A DNA stretch of 64,000 bases, taken from contig NZ_JAUNTJ010000001.1 in assembly GCF_030538755.1 (NCBI RefSeq), positions 124,001-188,000 on the forward strand, read 5' to 3'. The DNA is from Paracoccus sp. (in: a-proteobacteria) (GTDB taxonomy: Bacteria; Pseudomonadota; Alphaproteobacteria; Rhodobacterales; Rhodobacteraceae). The notes beneath the pieces are model-generated. The model was not told where the DNA came from. It worked only from the letters and a program-made list of their open reading frames with translations, and searched no databases. A program made the translations under genes and the position numbers. This document shows, piece after piece, positions 1 to 9,580 of this stretch (position 1 is its first letter; the number at the start of each line of letters is the position of its first letter).

Positions 1-1244
1 GCTTTCACGCCGACCCTGCCGAGACGGCGGACAACCACCGCTATCACCCCGACGGGGCGATCATCATTGCCGAGGGCCGGATTCAGGCGGTGGGCGATTA
101 TGCCGATCTGCGCGCCGATGGCCTGCCCGAAACCGATCACAGGCCGCATCTGATCCTGCCGGGCTTTATCGACCCGCATATCCATTTCCCGCAGATTCAG
201 GTGATCGCCAGTTGGGCGCGGCAATTGCTGGACTGGCTGAACGATTACACCTTTCCGGCGGAATCGGATTATGCCGACCCGGCCCATGCGGCGCGGATGG
301 CGGGGCTGTTTCTGGATCAGCTGATCGCCCATGGCACCACCAGCGCCGCCGCTTTTTGTTCCGTCCACAAGACCAGCGCCGAGGCGCTGTTCACCGCCGC
401 CCAAGCGCGCAATATGGCGATTGTCGCGGGCAAGGTGATGATGGACCGCAACGCCATCCCCGCCGTGCAGGATACTGCGCAGGCCAGCTATGACGACAGC
501 GCCGCGCTGATCCGCGACTGGCACGGGCGCGGGCGGCTGCGCTATGCGATCACGCCGCGCTTTGCGATTACCTCGACCCCGGAACAGCTTGCGGCGGCGG
601 GGGCCTTGGCGCGGGAAAACCCCGATTGCCACATCCAGACGCATCTGTCGGAAAACCACGACGAGATCGCCTATACCCTGTCGCTGTATCCGCAGGCGCG
701 CGACTATCTGGACATCTACGACCAGCACGGCCTGCTGGGGCCGCGCAGCCTGATGGGGCATTGCCTGCATCTGACCCCGCGCGAAATCGCGCGCATGGCC
801 GAAACCGGCTGCCGGGCGATTTTCTGCCCGACCTCGAACCTGTTTCTGGGCTCGGGCCTGTTCGATCAGGCGGGGCTGCGCGCGGCGGGGATCGTGACCG
901 GCATCGCCACCGATGTCGGCGGCGGCACCAGCTTTTCCATGCTGCAAACCATGGCCGAGGGCTACAAGGTGCAGCAGATGCACCGGCACCGGATGCACCC
1001 CTTTGCCAGCTTTCACTGGGCCACGCGCGGCAATGCCATCGCCCTGGGGATGCAGGACCGCATCGGCACCCTTGCCCCCGGCAGCGATGCCGATCTGGTG
1101 GTGCTGAACGCCCGCGCCACCCCCGCCATGGCGCTGCGCATGGAACGCGCCGAAACGCTGGCCGAGGAATTGTTCATTCTGCAAACCATGGGCGATGATC
1201 GCGCGGTGGCGGAAACTTATATTTCCGGGCAGGCGATAAAATAA
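1..1244 (+). CDS. guaD: Guanine deaminase, 5'-truncated by window edge
   Basis: Hydrolyses guanine to xanthine and ammonia in cytosolic purine salvage. About 413 residues are visible and the frame is open to the window edge from base 3, so the true start lies outside; the in-frame GTG at 90 is internal. Amidohydrolase signatures appear in order: PGFIDPHIHFPQ (metal-binding HxH), FCSVHKTS, THLSENHDEI, MGHCLHLT, and CPTSNLFLGSG followed by ATDVGGGTSFSML with the catalytic Asp. These segments are characteristic of guanine deaminase rather than of other amidohydrolases. The next gene is unrelated and follows a more AT-rich gap. No regulatory site is visible because the promoter is outside the window. 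Confidence 0.93.
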   Translation, partial: FHADPAETADNHRYHPDGAIIIAEGRIQAVGDYADLRADGLPETDHRPHLILPGFIDPHIHFPQIQVIASWARQLLDWLNDYTFPAESDYADPAHAARMAGLFLDQLIAHGTTSAAAFCSVHKTSAEALFTAAQARNMAIVAGKVMMDRNAIPAVQDTAQASYDDSAALIRDWHGRGRLRYAITPRFAITSTPEQLAAAGALARENPDCHIQTHLSENHDEIAYTLSLYPQARDYLDIYDQHGLLGPRSLMGHCLHLTPREIARMAETGCRAIFCPTSNLFLGSGLFDQAGLRAAGIVTGIATDVGGGTSFSMLQTMAEGYKVQQMHRHRMHPFASFHWATRGNAIALGMQDRIGTLAPGSDADLVVLNARATPAMALRMERAETLAEELFILQTMGDDRAVAETYISGQAIK

Positions 1245-1301
1245 TAGCCGAATCGCCTGAATTGATATATTCATATTGAATGTATCATGGAGGGTGGTTC
1301 A

Positions 1302-1754
1302 ATGAGGATGGCTGTTGTTGCAGTTTGCTTTTCTTGTGCATTGCCGGGGGTGTCTTTGGCGTGCAGTCTGAATGACATGCAGGTCGTCGTGGATGTTTGC
1401 GCCGGGGCTGCGAAAAATACCGGCGTTGGCAGAACGGCACGGGCCAATTGTGATGGTGGAAACATTTCTCATGGGGTCGAGGTGGTGGCGCCGGATGGAT
1501 ATGTTTTCTTTACCGATTTCGATGGCTGGTCGTATAAAAAGATCAAGGGGCGCGACAATTCGGGCGATGTTGCCCTGTTGCGCCCCACGCGCGAGGCGGA
1601 AAACAACCCCGTCATCCGCCAGTTCCCGGTGAAAATGTCGCGAACCGGCCATTGCCGGACACGCAGCGGCCTTGGCGAAAACTGCGAGATACAGATGGCT
1701 CTGGTCGGGCTGGCCGTCAGTAAATCATGCGTCGCGCAATCCGTGTCGCGCTGA
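1302..1754 (+). CDS. Small exported protein of unknown function
   Basis: About 150 residues; I do not recognise the family. An upstream in-frame ATG at 1287 exists, but GGAGGG at 1288-1293 sits at proper distance before the ATG at 1302, so I start there. Residues 1-20 look like a Sec signal peptide (hydrophobic core, then SLA and a cleavage point before Cys-Ser-Leu). The mature part is small, contains several Cys and looks periplasmic. Its 3' end overlaps the next gene by 28 bases in another frame. Base composition is clearly less GC-rich than the neighbours (many A/T third positions), which suggests transfer or relaxed selection. No enzyme motif is seen. Confidence 0.6.
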   Translation: MRMAVVAVCFSCALPGVSLACSLNDMQVVVDVCAGAAKNTGVGRTARANCDGGNISHGVEVVAPDGYVFFTDFDGWSYKKIKGRDNSGDVALLRPTREAENNPVIRQFPVKMSRTGHCRTRSGLGENCEIQMALVGLAVSKSCVAQSVSR

Positions 1755-2155
1755 TTGCCATTATCGCGGGCGGGGCCTTTGTTCTTTGGGGCAAGGTTTC
1801 GCCCGTTCGCGATCAAGGGGAATTTCTGCTGAAAGATATTTCGGTTGTCAGTGGCATGTGCCATGAAACATCTGAATATTTTACCGGCGGATATGCGGAA
1901 TGCCGGGTGGTGCTGATGCAATCGCCCGATCATGTTTTTGTTTTGAATGGCCTTGTCACCAGGCCGGACGCCCTTTTGCGGCGCAAGGTATCGCTGCAAA
2001 AGGGCGGTAAAACCCTTGGGCCATGGGCGCGCCTTCGCGGAATGGATTTTGACCGGATCGAGGTGACATTCCGCTGCATCAGTTTTCTGCAACCCTGTGA
2101 TGCGGCGGGGATTGCGGCGGTTCCTTTGGTCAGGAAACACCCTGCGCCCCGCTGA
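1727..2155 (+). CDS. Small membrane-anchored protein of unknown function
   Basis: 142 residues, not recognised. The N-terminus (residues 4-22) is a basic stretch followed by a hydrophobic helix, either an uncleaved anchor or a signal peptide. The rest is a short soluble domain with four Cys, probably periplasmic. It starts inside the last codons of the preceding exported protein (28-base overlap), so the two are probably translated together and may work as a pair. Like its partner it is less GC-rich than the surrounding genes. The start is uncertain: no strong ribosome site precedes the ATG, as expected if translation is coupled. Confidence 0.5.
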   Translation: MRRAIRVALIAIIAGGAFVLWGKVSPVRDQGEFLLKDISVVSGMCHETSEYFTGGYAECRVVLMQSPDHVFVLNGLVTRPDALLRRKVSLQKGGKTLGPWARLRGMDFDRIEVTFRCISFLQPCDAAGIAAVPLVRKHPAPR

Positions 2156-2223
2156 CCGCCGCAGCCCCTTGGCCTGAGCGGCGTTTTCCGTTATCGCCAA
2201 CGGCGGACAATCAAGGGCTGAAT

Positions 2224-3399
2224 TTGTTCTATCCGCTGGCCACCACCACCTGGGACGAGGCCGAGACGGGCGCGTTGCAAGACGTGATCCGCTCGGGCCG
2301 GTTCACCATGGGCGAACGGGTCGCCGCGTTCGAGACGGCGTTTGCCGCGCATTTCGGGGCGCGCTTTGCCGTCATGGCCTCCAGCGGGTCGGCGGCCAAT
2401 CTGCTGGGGCTGGCGGCGGCGTTTCATCACCCCGACCTTGGCTGGCAGCCGGGGGACGAGGTGATCGTGCCCGCCGTCAGCTGGTCCACCACCTATTTTC
2501 CGGTCAGCCAGATGGGGCTGCGGCTGCGCTTTGTCGATGTGCGGCCCGACACGCTGAACATCGACCCCGATCAGGTCGCCGCTGCCATCACCCCGCGCAC
2601 CCGCGCCGTGCTGGCGGTGAACCTGCTGGGCAACCCTGCCGAACTGACCCGGCTGCGCGACATCTGCGACGCTGCGGGCATCCTGCTGATCGAGGATAAC
2701 TGCGAATCCATGGGCGCGCGGATGGACGGGCGCGCGGCGGGGGCCTTTGGCCTGTTCGGCACGTTCTCGACCTTTTTCTCGCACCATATGTGCACGATGG
2801 AGGGCGGCGTCGTCATCACCGACGACCGCCGCCTTTATGACAACATGCTGTCCCTGCGTGCGCATGGCTGGACGCGCGGCCTGCCCGATGACACGCATCT
2901 GCCCCTCGATCCCGACCCGTTTGCGCGGCAGTTCCGCTTTGTGCTGCCGGGCTGGAACCTGCGCCCGCTGGAAATGTCGGGCGCGGTCGGGCTGACGCAA
3001 CTGGCGAAGCTGGATGGCTTTGTCGCCGCGCGCCGCGCCAATGCCGCGCAGTTTCAGCGCCTGTTCGCGGGGCATCCGCATGTGGATATTCAGGCGGAGA
3101 CCGGCGAATCGTCGTGGTTCGGCTTTGCGCTGCTGCTGAAAGGCGCGCTGGCCGGGCGGCGGGCGGACGTGGTGGCGGCGCTGACGGCGGCGGGGATCGA
3201 ATCGCGGCCCGTCGTGGCGGGGAATTTCCTGCGCAACCCGGTGATCGCGCGGCTGGATCACAGCGTCGCCGGGCCGACGCCCGTGGCCGACCGGATCGAC
3301 AGCGAGGGGCTGTTCACCGGCAACCACCATTACCCGATCGCCGCCCAGCTTGACCGGCTGGCGCAGGTGATGGATGCCGTGGCAAAGGGCAGGGCATGA
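2224..3399 (+). CDS. colD: GDP-4-keto-6-deoxymannose 3-dehydratase (ColD-like)
   Basis: 391 residues of the DegT/DnrJ/EryC1 PLP fold. ColD removes the C3 hydroxyl of GDP-4-keto-6-deoxy-D-mannose, the first committed step to GDP-L-colitose. The usual Schiff-base lysine is replaced by His: the motif SHHM occupies residues 186-189, so His188 takes its place, the same residue number I recall for E. coli ColD. N-terminal [39 protein letters not shown] and [10 protein letters not shown] also match ColD as I remember it. The start is TTG at 2224 with AAGGG upstream. It overlaps gmd by 4 bases. GDP-perosamine synthase is excluded by the missing lysine; a related 3-dehydratase acting on another nucleotide sugar is the main alternative. 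Confidence 0.85.
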   Translation: MFYPLATTTWDEAETGALQDVIRSGRFTMGERVAAFETAFAAHFGARFAVMASSGSAANLLGLAAAFHHPDLGWQPGDEVIVPAVSWSTTYFPVSQMGLRLRFVDVRPDTLNIDPDQVAAAITPRTRAVLAVNLLGNPAELTRLRDICDAAGILLIEDNCESMGARMDGRAAGAFGLFGTFSTFFSHHMCTMEGGVVITDDRRLYDNMLSLRAHGWTRGLPDDTHLPLDPDPFARQFRFVLPGWNLRPLEMSGAVGLTQLAKLDGFVAARRANAAQFQRLFAGHPHVDIQAETGESSWFGFALLLKGALAGRRADVVAALTAAGIESRPVVAGNFLRNPVIARLDHSVAGPTPVADRIDSEGLFTGNHHYPIAAQLDRLAQVMDAVAKGRA

Positions 3400-4469
3400 C
3401 GAAACGCGCGCTGATAACCGGCATCACCGGGCAGGACGGCAGCTATCTGGCCGAACTGCTGCTGGCCAAGGGATACGAGGTTCACGGGATCAAGCGCCGG
3501 TCCTCCAGCTTTAACACCGGGCGGATCGACCATCTGTCGATTGATCCGCATTCCGGCAGCCGCCTGCATCTGCATTACGGCGATATGGTTGACGCCACGA
3601 CGCTGACCCGCATCATCGCCGACACCCGCCCGGACGAGATCTATAACCTTGCCGCGCAAAGCCATGTCCGCGTCAGCTTTGACCAGCCCGAATACACCGC
3701 CGAGGTGGACGCCATCGGCCCCCTGCGTATGCTTGAGGCAGTGCGCCTGCTGGGCCTGACCGACAGGCTGCGGTTCTATCAGGCATCCACGTCTGAACTG
3801 TATGGCGGGCAATATGACACCGCGCTGGACGAGGACACGCCGTTCAACCCGCGCTCGCCCTATGCGGCGGCCAAGCTGTATGCCTTCTGGACGGTGCGCA
3901 ACTATCGCGAGGCCTATGGGATGCACGCCAGCAACGGCATCCTGTTCAACCATGAAAGCCCGCGCCGCGGCGAAACCTTTGTCACCCGCAAGATCAGCCG
4001 CGCCGTGGCCGCGATCTCGCTGGGGCTGCAAGAGACGCTGTATCTGGGCAATCTGGATGCGCTGCGCGACTGGGGCCATGCGCGCGATTACGCGATGGGC
4101 ATGTGGCTGATGCTGCAACAGGATGCGCCGGGCGATTACGTTCTGGCCACCGGCACCTGCCATTCGGTGCGCGATTTCTGCCGCCTCGCCTTTGCGCAGG
4201 TCGGCATCACGCTGGACTGGCGCGGGCAGGGGCTGGACGAAACCGGCCATGACGCGGCCAGCGGGCGCGCCCTGATCCGTATCGACCCGGTGTATTTCCG
4301 CCCGACCGAGGTGCCACGCCTTTTAGGCGATCCCTCGCGCGCGCGCGAACGTCTGGGGTGGACGCACCGCACCGATTTTGCGAATTTGGTCGCCGAAATG
4401 GTGGCCGAGGACCGGCGCCTGCTGGAAACAGAGCGGCTTGCACGCCGCGCATTCGGAGTTCTGGAATGA
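3396..4469 (+). CDS. gmd: GDP-mannose 4,6-dehydratase
   Basis: Converts GDP-D-mannose to GDP-4-keto-6-deoxy-D-mannose, the substrate of the ColD-like enzyme encoded just upstream. 357 residues, an extended short-chain dehydrogenase with N-terminal [14 protein letters not shown] (NADP-binding Rossmann loop), the typical [14 protein letters not shown] segment, STSELYG, and a [10 protein letters not shown] catalytic Tyr/Lys pair. [16 protein letters not shown] is a Gmd hallmark. It overlaps both colD and manC by 4 bases (ATGA junctions), indicating translational coupling within one operon. Confidence 0.95.
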   Translation: MTKRALITGITGQDGSYLAELLLAKGYEVHGIKRRSSSFNTGRIDHLSIDPHSGSRLHLHYGDMVDATTLTRIIADTRPDEIYNLAAQSHVRVSFDQPEYTAEVDAIGPLRMLEAVRLLGLTDRLRFYQASTSELYGGQYDTALDEDTPFNPRSPYAAAKLYAFWTVRNYREAYGMHASNGILFNHESPRRGETFVTRKISRAVAAISLGLQETLYLGNLDALRDWGHARDYAMGMWLMLQQDAPGDYVLATGTCHSVRDFCRLAFAQVGITLDWRGQGLDETGHDAASGRALIRIDPVYFRPTEVPRLLGDPSRARERLGWTHRTDFANLVAEMVAEDRRLLETERLARRAFGVLE

Positions 4470-5893
4470 GTAACGATATTATCCCCGTATTGCTGGCGGG
4501 CGGATCGGGCACCCGGTTGTGGCCCGTGTCGCGCAAAAGCTTTCCCAAACAATTCGCGCATCTGACCGGCGATTTCTCGCTGTTTCAGGATTCGGCCCGG
4601 CGGCTGTCGGGTGCGGGCTATGCCGCGCCGGTGGTGATGACCGGGGCGGATTTCCGCTTTATCGTGGCGGAACAACTGGATCAGATCAGCATGGTGCCTG
4701 ACGCCATCGTGATCGAACCCTCGCCCCGCAATACCGCGCCTGCGGTGCTGGCGGCGGCGCTGATGGCGGCACGGCGCGACCCCAAGGCGCTGCTGCTGGT
4801 CGCGCCCTCGGATCATGTGATCCCCGATGCGGATGCGTTCCGTGCGGCGGTGGAAACCGGCGCGGTTGCGGCGCGCGACGGCAAGATCGTCACCTTTGGC
4901 ATCACGCCGACGCGGCCTGAAACGGGTTATGGCTATCTTGAGGTCGCAGGCACCGGCGAGGGCGCGCTGCCGCTGCGCCGCTTTGTCGAAAAGCCTGACG
5001 CCGCCCGCGCCGCTGAAATGCTGGCCGAGGGCAATTACCTGTGGAACGCGGGGATTTTCCTGTTCGCCGCCGATACGATGATTCAGGCCTTCCGCGACCA
5101 CGCGCCCGCCTATCTTGACCCGGTGCAGGCCGCTGTCGATCAGGCGCAGACCGATCTGGGCTTTTTGCGGCTGGCGGCGGACCCGTGGAACGGGCTGGGC
5201 GACGAATCCATCGACTATGCGGTGATGGAAAAGGCCGGCAATCTGGCCGTGGTCGCCTATTCCGCGCATTGGTCCGATCTGGGCGGCTGGGATGCCGTCT
5301 GGCGCGAGGCGCAGGGCGATACCCCCGCCGAACGGGGCGTGGTGACGGATGCGCAATCCACTGCGATTGACTGCGATAACGTGCTGCTGCGCTGTGAACA
5401 TGACGATTTCGAAATCGTCGGCATCGGGCTGAAGGATGTGATGGTCGTCGCCACCAGCGATGCGGTTCTGGTCGGCGATATGAACCGCGCGCAGGACGTG
5501 CGGCAGGCGGTTTCCGCGCTGAAGGCCAAGGGTGCCAAACAGGCCGAGGCATTCCGCCGCGATCATCGCCCGTGGGGCTGGTTCGAAACGCTGGCCTTGG
5601 CCGACCGCTTTCAGGTAAAGCGGATCGTGGTGAAACCGGGCGCGGCGCTGTCGCTGCAAAGCCATGTCCACCGCGCCGAACATTGGGTTGTGGTCAGCGG
5701 CACCGCGCGGGTGACGGTCGATGACAAGGTGACGCTGGTGACGGAAAACCAGTCGATTTATGTGCCGCTTGGCTCGGTCCACCGGATGGAAAACCCCGGC
5801 AAGGTGCCGATGGTGCTGATCGAGGTGCAGACCGGCGCCTATCTGGGCGAGGATGACATCATCCGCTATGAAGACGTTTACGCGCGGAACTGA
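4466..5893 (+). CDS. manC: Mannose-1-phosphate guanylyltransferase (type II, cupin fusion)
   Basis: Makes GDP-mannose from mannose-1-phosphate and GTP; the C-terminal cupin half is the mannose-6-phosphate isomerase type. 475 residues. N-terminal [21 protein letters not shown] is the nucleotidyltransferase signature. [10 protein letters not shown] and LWNAGIFLF lie in the middle. The C-terminus carries RPWGWFE and [11 protein letters not shown] of the cupin domain, full length for the family. The start at 4466 is the ATG of an ATGA overlap with gmd, and the open frame upstream of it belongs to gmd. The stop shares one base with the next start. It feeds the dideoxysugar route. Confidence 0.95.
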   Translation: MSNDIIPVLLAGGSGTRLWPVSRKSFPKQFAHLTGDFSLFQDSARRLSGAGYAAPVVMTGADFRFIVAEQLDQISMVPDAIVIEPSPRNTAPAVLAAALMAARRDPKALLLVAPSDHVIPDADAFRAAVETGAVAARDGKIVTFGITPTRPETGYGYLEVAGTGEGALPLRRFVEKPDAARAAEMLAEGNYLWNAGIFLFAADTMIQAFRDHAPAYLDPVQAAVDQAQTDLGFLRLAADPWNGLGDESIDYAVMEKAGNLAVVAYSAHWSDLGGWDAVWREAQGDTPAERGVVTDAQSTAIDCDNVLLRCEHDDFEIVGIGLKDVMVVATSDAVLVGDMNRAQDVRQAVSALKAKGAKQAEAFRRDHRPWGWFETLALADRFQVKRIVVKPGAALSLQSHVHRAEHWVVVSGTARVTVDDKVTLVTENQSIYVPLGSVHRMENPGKVPMVLIEVQTGAYLGEDDIIRYEDVYARN

Positions 5894-6804
5894 TGCGCGT
5901 CTGGCTGACCGGCGGGAACGGGCTGCTGGGTCGGGCGATCCGGCGGCAGGCGGGCGGCGGCATCACGCTGATCGCCCCCGCCCGTGCCGAACTGGACCTG
6001 ACCGACCGGGCGGCGGTGGCCGCCTGGCTGGTCGCGAACCCGGTCGATGCCGTGATCCACGCCGCCGCCCGCGTGGGCGGGATCGCCGCGAATATCGCCG
6101 ATCCGGCGGGGTTTCTGACCGATAACCTGCGCATGAACGATGCCGTCATCACCGGCGCTGCTGCGGCGGGGGTGGGGCGGCTGCTGTTCATCGGCTCAAG
6201 CTGCGTCTATCCGCGCGACTATCGCCAGCCGCTGGTCGAAGCCGATCTGATGGCCGCGCCGCTGGAACCCACGAACGAAGGCTATGCGCTGGCCAAGCTG
6301 GCCGGGATACGGCTGTGCGATTACCTGTCGGGATCGGGGAGGGCCTATCGCACGCTTATCCCCTGCAACCTGTTCGGCGTTGACGATCACTTTGGCCAGC
6401 CCGGCGCGCATCTGCTGGCGGCGGCAATCCACAAGGTGCTGACCGCGCAGGCCAGCGGGGCCGACACGGTTCAGATCTGGGGCAGCGGGCAGGCCCGGCG
6501 CGAGTTTCTGGACGCCGATCATCTGGCCCGCTTTGTGCTGGATGCCTTGCCCCGTCTGGCCGACCTGCCGCCGGTGCTGAACACCGGCGCGGGCGGGGAT
6601 CGCAGCGTGAGCGAATGGTATGCGCTGGTTGCCGAACTGGCCGGCTGGGGCGGGCGCTTTACCCATGATCTGACCCGGCCCGAGGGGATGCGGGCCAAGC
6701 TGATCTCCAGCGCGCTGGCCGCCGGGCACGGCTATGCCCCGCCCGCCGACATCCGCCCGGCGCTGTCGCGCGCCATCTCTGCCTGCCGTGAAAGGATGAC
6801 ATGA
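5893..6804 (+). CDS. colC: GDP-L-colitose/GDP-L-fucose synthase-like epimerase-reductase
   Basis: 303-residue NADPH-dependent SDR of the Fcl/ColC group, which epimerises and then reduces a GDP-4-keto-deoxyhexose. N-terminal GGNGLLGRAI is the Rossmann loop. HAAARVGGIAANI, IGSSCVYP (catalytic Ser and Cys) and a Tyr-x3-Lys in GYALAKLAG follow, and a His in GAHLLAAAIHK matches the Fcl acid residue. Sequence alone does not tell fucose synthase from colitose synthase. The ColD-like gene in the same operon makes colitose the better guess, so the symbol is an inference. It shares one base with manC and overlaps the oxidoreductase gene by 4. Confidence 0.8.
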   Translation: MRVWLTGGNGLLGRAIRRQAGGGITLIAPARAELDLTDRAAVAAWLVANPVDAVIHAAARVGGIAANIADPAGFLTDNLRMNDAVITGAAAAGVGRLLFIGSSCVYPRDYRQPLVEADLMAAPLEPTNEGYALAKLAGIRLCDYLSGSGRAYRTLIPCNLFGVDDHFGQPGAHLLAAAIHKVLTAQASGADTVQIWGSGQARREFLDADHLARFVLDALPRLADLPPVLNTGAGGDRSVSEWYALVAELAGWGGRFTHDLTRPEGMRAKLISSALAAGHGYAPPADIRPALSRAISACRERMT

Positions 6805-8006
6805 GCAGCGTTCTGATACTTGGCGCCGGGATGGTCGGCGTGTCCTCTGCCTTGGCCTTGCAGGAACGCGGCCATGATGTGGTGCTGATCGACCGGCGCG
6901 GGCCGGGGCAGGAAACCAGCCACGGCAATGCCGGGTTCATCCAGACCGAGGCGGTCGAACCCTATGCCATGCCGCTGGCCCCGCGCGATCTGGCCCGCAT
7001 CGCCATGGGCCGCAGCGGCGAGGTGCGCTGGACGCCCGCTGGCGTGCTGGGGCAGGCGCGGGCGCTGTTGTCTTATGCGGGGCATTCGCGGGCGGGGCGC
7101 TTTGCCCGCGCGGTGGCGACCTATCGCCGCCTGATCCCCGGATCGGCGGCGGCTCATGCGGCATGGGTTGCGGCGGCGGGGGCCGATGCGCTGATCCGGC
7201 GCAACGGCTATCTGGAAATTCACCGCACCGCTGCCGGGATGGCGCAGGCGGCGGCGCTGGCCGAACGCTTTCTGCGCGATTACGACGTGCCGGCGCAGGT
7301 GCTGGACGCCGATGCGCTGGCCATGGCCGAGCCGGGGCTGCGCCAGCGGCTGGCCGGGGCGGTGCTGTGGGGCGGCACATGGACCTGCGCCGATCCGGCT
7401 GGGCTGGTTGCGGCCTATGCGGCGCTGTTTGCGGCGCGCGGCGGGCAGATCGTGCAGGGCGATGCGGCCGATCTGGCGCGTGACGGTGCGGGATGGCGCG
7501 CGGCGGGGCAGGGCGCGGAACATGCGGTGATCGCGCTTGGCCCATGGTCGCCGGGCCTTTGCGCACGGTTCGGGTTGCGGGTGCCGATGATCCTGAAACG
7601 CGGCTATCACCAGCATTTCAGCGATGCCGCACCGCTCAGCCGCCCGCTGATGGATGCCGATCATGGTGTGGTGATGACGCCGATGCGCGCCGGGCTGCGT
7701 ATCTGCACCGCCGCCGATCTGCGCCGCAGCCCGCACCCCGCGCCGCCGCAACTGGCGCGTGGCCGGGCGGCGGCGCGCGGGCTGTTGGGGGCGGGCGATC
7801 CCGCCGGGCCGGTCTGGTCGGGGCAGCGCCCCTGTATGCCAGACATGCTGCCGGTGGTCGGCGCGGTGCCCGGCCAGCCGGGGCTGTGGGCGCATTTCGG
7901 GCACGGGCATCAGGGCTTTACCCTTGGTCCGGTGACAGCCGCGATTCTGGCCGAGGCAATGGACGGCGGCGGCTGGCCCGAACTTGCGCCCGCGCGGCTG
8001 GGCTGA
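6801..8006 (+). CDS. FAD-dependent oxidoreductase, DadA/glycine-oxidase fold
   Basis: 401 residues. N-terminal LILGAGMVGVSSALALQERG with VVLIDRRGPGQETSHGN is the FAD-binding dinucleotide fold and second motif of D-amino-acid dehydrogenase-like enzymes. The C-terminus has HFGHGHQGFTLGP, the conserved FAD contact of the DAO family. The substrate cannot be read from sequence. It overlaps the colitose synthase gene by 4 bases and so belongs to that operon physically. Whether it acts on an amine of a surface sugar or is an unrelated amino-acid dehydrogenase is open. Confidence 0.8.
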   Translation: MSSVLILGAGMVGVSSALALQERGHDVVLIDRRGPGQETSHGNAGFIQTEAVEPYAMPLAPRDLARIAMGRSGEVRWTPAGVLGQARALLSYAGHSRAGRFARAVATYRRLIPGSAAAHAAWVAAAGADALIRRNGYLEIHRTAAGMAQAAALAERFLRDYDVPAQVLDADALAMAEPGLRQRLAGAVLWGGTWTCADPAGLVAAYAALFAARGGQIVQGDAADLARDGAGWRAAGQGAEHAVIALGPWSPGLCARFGLRVPMILKRGYHQHFSDAAPLSRPLMDADHGVVMTPMRAGLRICTAADLRRSPHPAPPQLARGRAAARGLLGAGDPAGPVWSGQRPCMPDMLPVVGAVPGQPGLWAHFGHGHQGFTLGPVTAAILAEAMDGGGWPELAPARLG

Positions 8007-8063
8007 TAACCGGCGCGCATCTTGTGACGCGGGCGCGGCCCGCGACAGCCAATCGAGGACATC

Positions 8064-8486
8064 ATGGCCACCGAACGCACCCTTTCGATCATCAAACCCG
8101 ACGCCACCAAGCGCAACCTGACCGGCAAGATCGTTGCCAAGTTCGAGGATGCCGGCCTGCGCGTCGTCGCCTCCAAGCGCATCCACCTGTCGCCGGCGCA
8201 GGCTGGCCAGTTCTATGCCGAACACAAAGAGCGCCCCTTCTATGGCGAGCTGTGCGAATTCATGGCCTCGGAACCCGTGGTCGTGCAGGTGCTGGAAGGC
8301 GAAGGCGCCATTGCCAAAAACCGTGAAGTGATGGGCGCGACCGACCCGTCCGAGGCCGCCGAAGGCACCATCCGCAAGGATTTCGCGCTGTCCAAGGGCG
8401 AAAACTCGGTCCACGGTTCCGACAGCCCGGAATCGGCCGCGCGCGAGATCGCGTTCTTTTTCTCGGGGCTGGAACTGGTCGGCTGA
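8064..8486 (+). CDS. ndk: Nucleoside diphosphate kinase
   Basis: Transfers the gamma-phosphate between nucleoside triphosphates and diphosphates by a phospho-His intermediate. 140 residues, normal for bacterial Ndk. [11 protein letters not shown] near the N-terminus, [10 protein letters not shown], and NSVHGSDS with catalytic His117 are all present. It stands alone between the sugar operon and fabD, and ends at a good intrinsic terminator (8510-8542), so it is probably transcribed as its own unit. Confidence 0.98.
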   Translation: MATERTLSIIKPDATKRNLTGKIVAKFEDAGLRVVASKRIHLSPAQAGQFYAEHKERPFYGELCEFMASEPVVVQVLEGEGAIAKNREVMGATDPSEAAEGTIRKDFALSKGENSVHGSDSPESAAREIAFFFSGLELVG

Positions 8487-8509
8487 TCCGGCCTTGATTC
8501 TGGACTGCA

Positions 8510-8542
8510 AAGGGCGGGGCGATTGCCTCGCCCTTCTTGTTT
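8510..8542 (+). terminator. Intrinsic terminator after ndk
   Basis: AAGGGCG (8510-8516) pairs with CGCCCTT (8529-8535), with an inner GGC/GCC pair, followed by a T-rich tail (CTTGTTT). Confidence 0.8.
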
Positions 8543-8591
8543 CGGGGCGGTGGTCAGGCTAGACCGGGCTGGTAATAATCAGGGGAAAATC

Positions 8592-9518
8592 ATGCGGGCA
8601 TTCGTTTTTCCGGGCCAAGGCGCGCAGACCATCGGCATGGGGCGCGATCTGGCCGCCGCATATCCGGCGGCAAAGGCCGTATTCGACGAAGTGGACGAAG
8701 CTTTGGGCGAAAGCCTGTCGGCGCTGATCTGGGAAGGTGATGCCGAAACGCTGACCCTGACCCGCAACGCGCAGCCCGCGCTGATGGCCACATCCATTGC
8801 CGCGATGCGCGCGCTGGAGGCCGAGGGCTTTGCCGTCACCGATGCCGCCTTTGTGGCCGGGCATTCGCTGGGCGAATATTCGGCGCTGTGCGCGGCGGGC
8901 GCGCTGACGCTGGCGGATACGGCACGGCTGCTGCGCCTGCGCGGTCAGGCCATGCAAGAGGCGGTGCCGGTCGGGCAGGGCGCGATGGCCGCCATTCTGG
9001 GGCTGGATTTCGAGGCTGTCGATCAACTGGCCCGCGATGCGGCGGGTGACGAGGTCTGTCAGGCCGCCAATGACAATGACCCGGCGCAGGTAGTGATTTC
9101 CGGCCATAAGGATGCGGTGGAACGCGCCGCCGCACTGGCCAGGGAACGCGGCGCCAAGCGGGCGCTGATGCTGCCGGTGTCGGCACCGTTTCATTGTTCG
9201 CTGATGCAGCCTGCCGCCGCCGTGATGGCCGATGCGCTGGCCGCGGTCGAGATTGCCGCGCCTGCGGTGCCTTTGGTCGCCAATGTGCGGGCGGAAGGTG
9301 TGGTGGAACCCGGCGCGATCCGCCGCCTGCTGGTCGAGCAGGTGACGGGCGTGGTCCGCTGGCGCGAGTCGGTGGCCAATATGGCCGAGGGCGGCGTGAC
9401 CGAGTTTTGGGAAATCGGCGCGGGCAAGGCTCTGTCCGGGATGATCCGGCGGATTGCCCCGGATGTGGCCGTGCGGAACTTTGGTGTGCCGGGTGATCTG
9501 GCGGCGCTGAAGGGCTAA
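8592..9518 (+). CDS. fabD: Malonyl-CoA:ACP transacylase
   Basis: Loads malonyl groups onto ACP for fatty acid synthesis. 308 residues. FVFPGQGAQTIGMG at the N-terminus, GHSLGEYSAL with nucleophile Ser92, and SAPFHCSLM with the catalytic His are all present. I start at the ATG at 8592, preceded by AGGGGAA, rather than at an upstream in-frame codon whose peptide does not match the family. fabG and acpP follow, the usual alphaproteobacterial order. A dispersed repeat fills the gap before fabG. Confidence 0.96.
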   Translation: MRAFVFPGQGAQTIGMGRDLAAAYPAAKAVFDEVDEALGESLSALIWEGDAETLTLTRNAQPALMATSIAAMRALEAEGFAVTDAAFVAGHSLGEYSALCAAGALTLADTARLLRLRGQAMQEAVPVGQGAMAAILGLDFEAVDQLARDAAGDEVCQAANDNDPAQVVISGHKDAVERAAALARERGAKRALMLPVSAPFHCSLMQPAAAVMADALAAVEIAAPAVPLVANVRAEGVVEPGAIRRLLVEQVTGVVRWRESVANMAEGGVTEFWEIGAGKALSGMIRRIAPDVAVRNFGVPGDLAALKG

Positions 9519-9525
9519 GGTGGGA

Positions 9526-9572
9526 CCGGGGGCCAGCCCCCGGACCCCCGGGATATTTAGAGACCAAAGATG
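9526..9572 (+). repeat. Dispersed repeat family A, copy 1
   Basis: A perfect 8-bp hairpin CCGGGGGC-CA-GCCCCCGG (9526-9543) is followed by GGATATTT and ACCAAAGATG. It fills the fabD-fabG gap and ends just before the fabG ribosome site GAGGCAGGG. The same hairpin plus tail recurs at 20848, 24541, 29126, 37763 and 40676. Confidence 0.85.
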
Positions 9573-9580
9573 AGGCAGGG

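Noticed and set aside
2224-3399. GDP-perosamine synthase (a normal sugar aminotransferase)
   Set aside because: The PLP lysine is replaced by His188, which fits ColD-type dehydration and not transamination.
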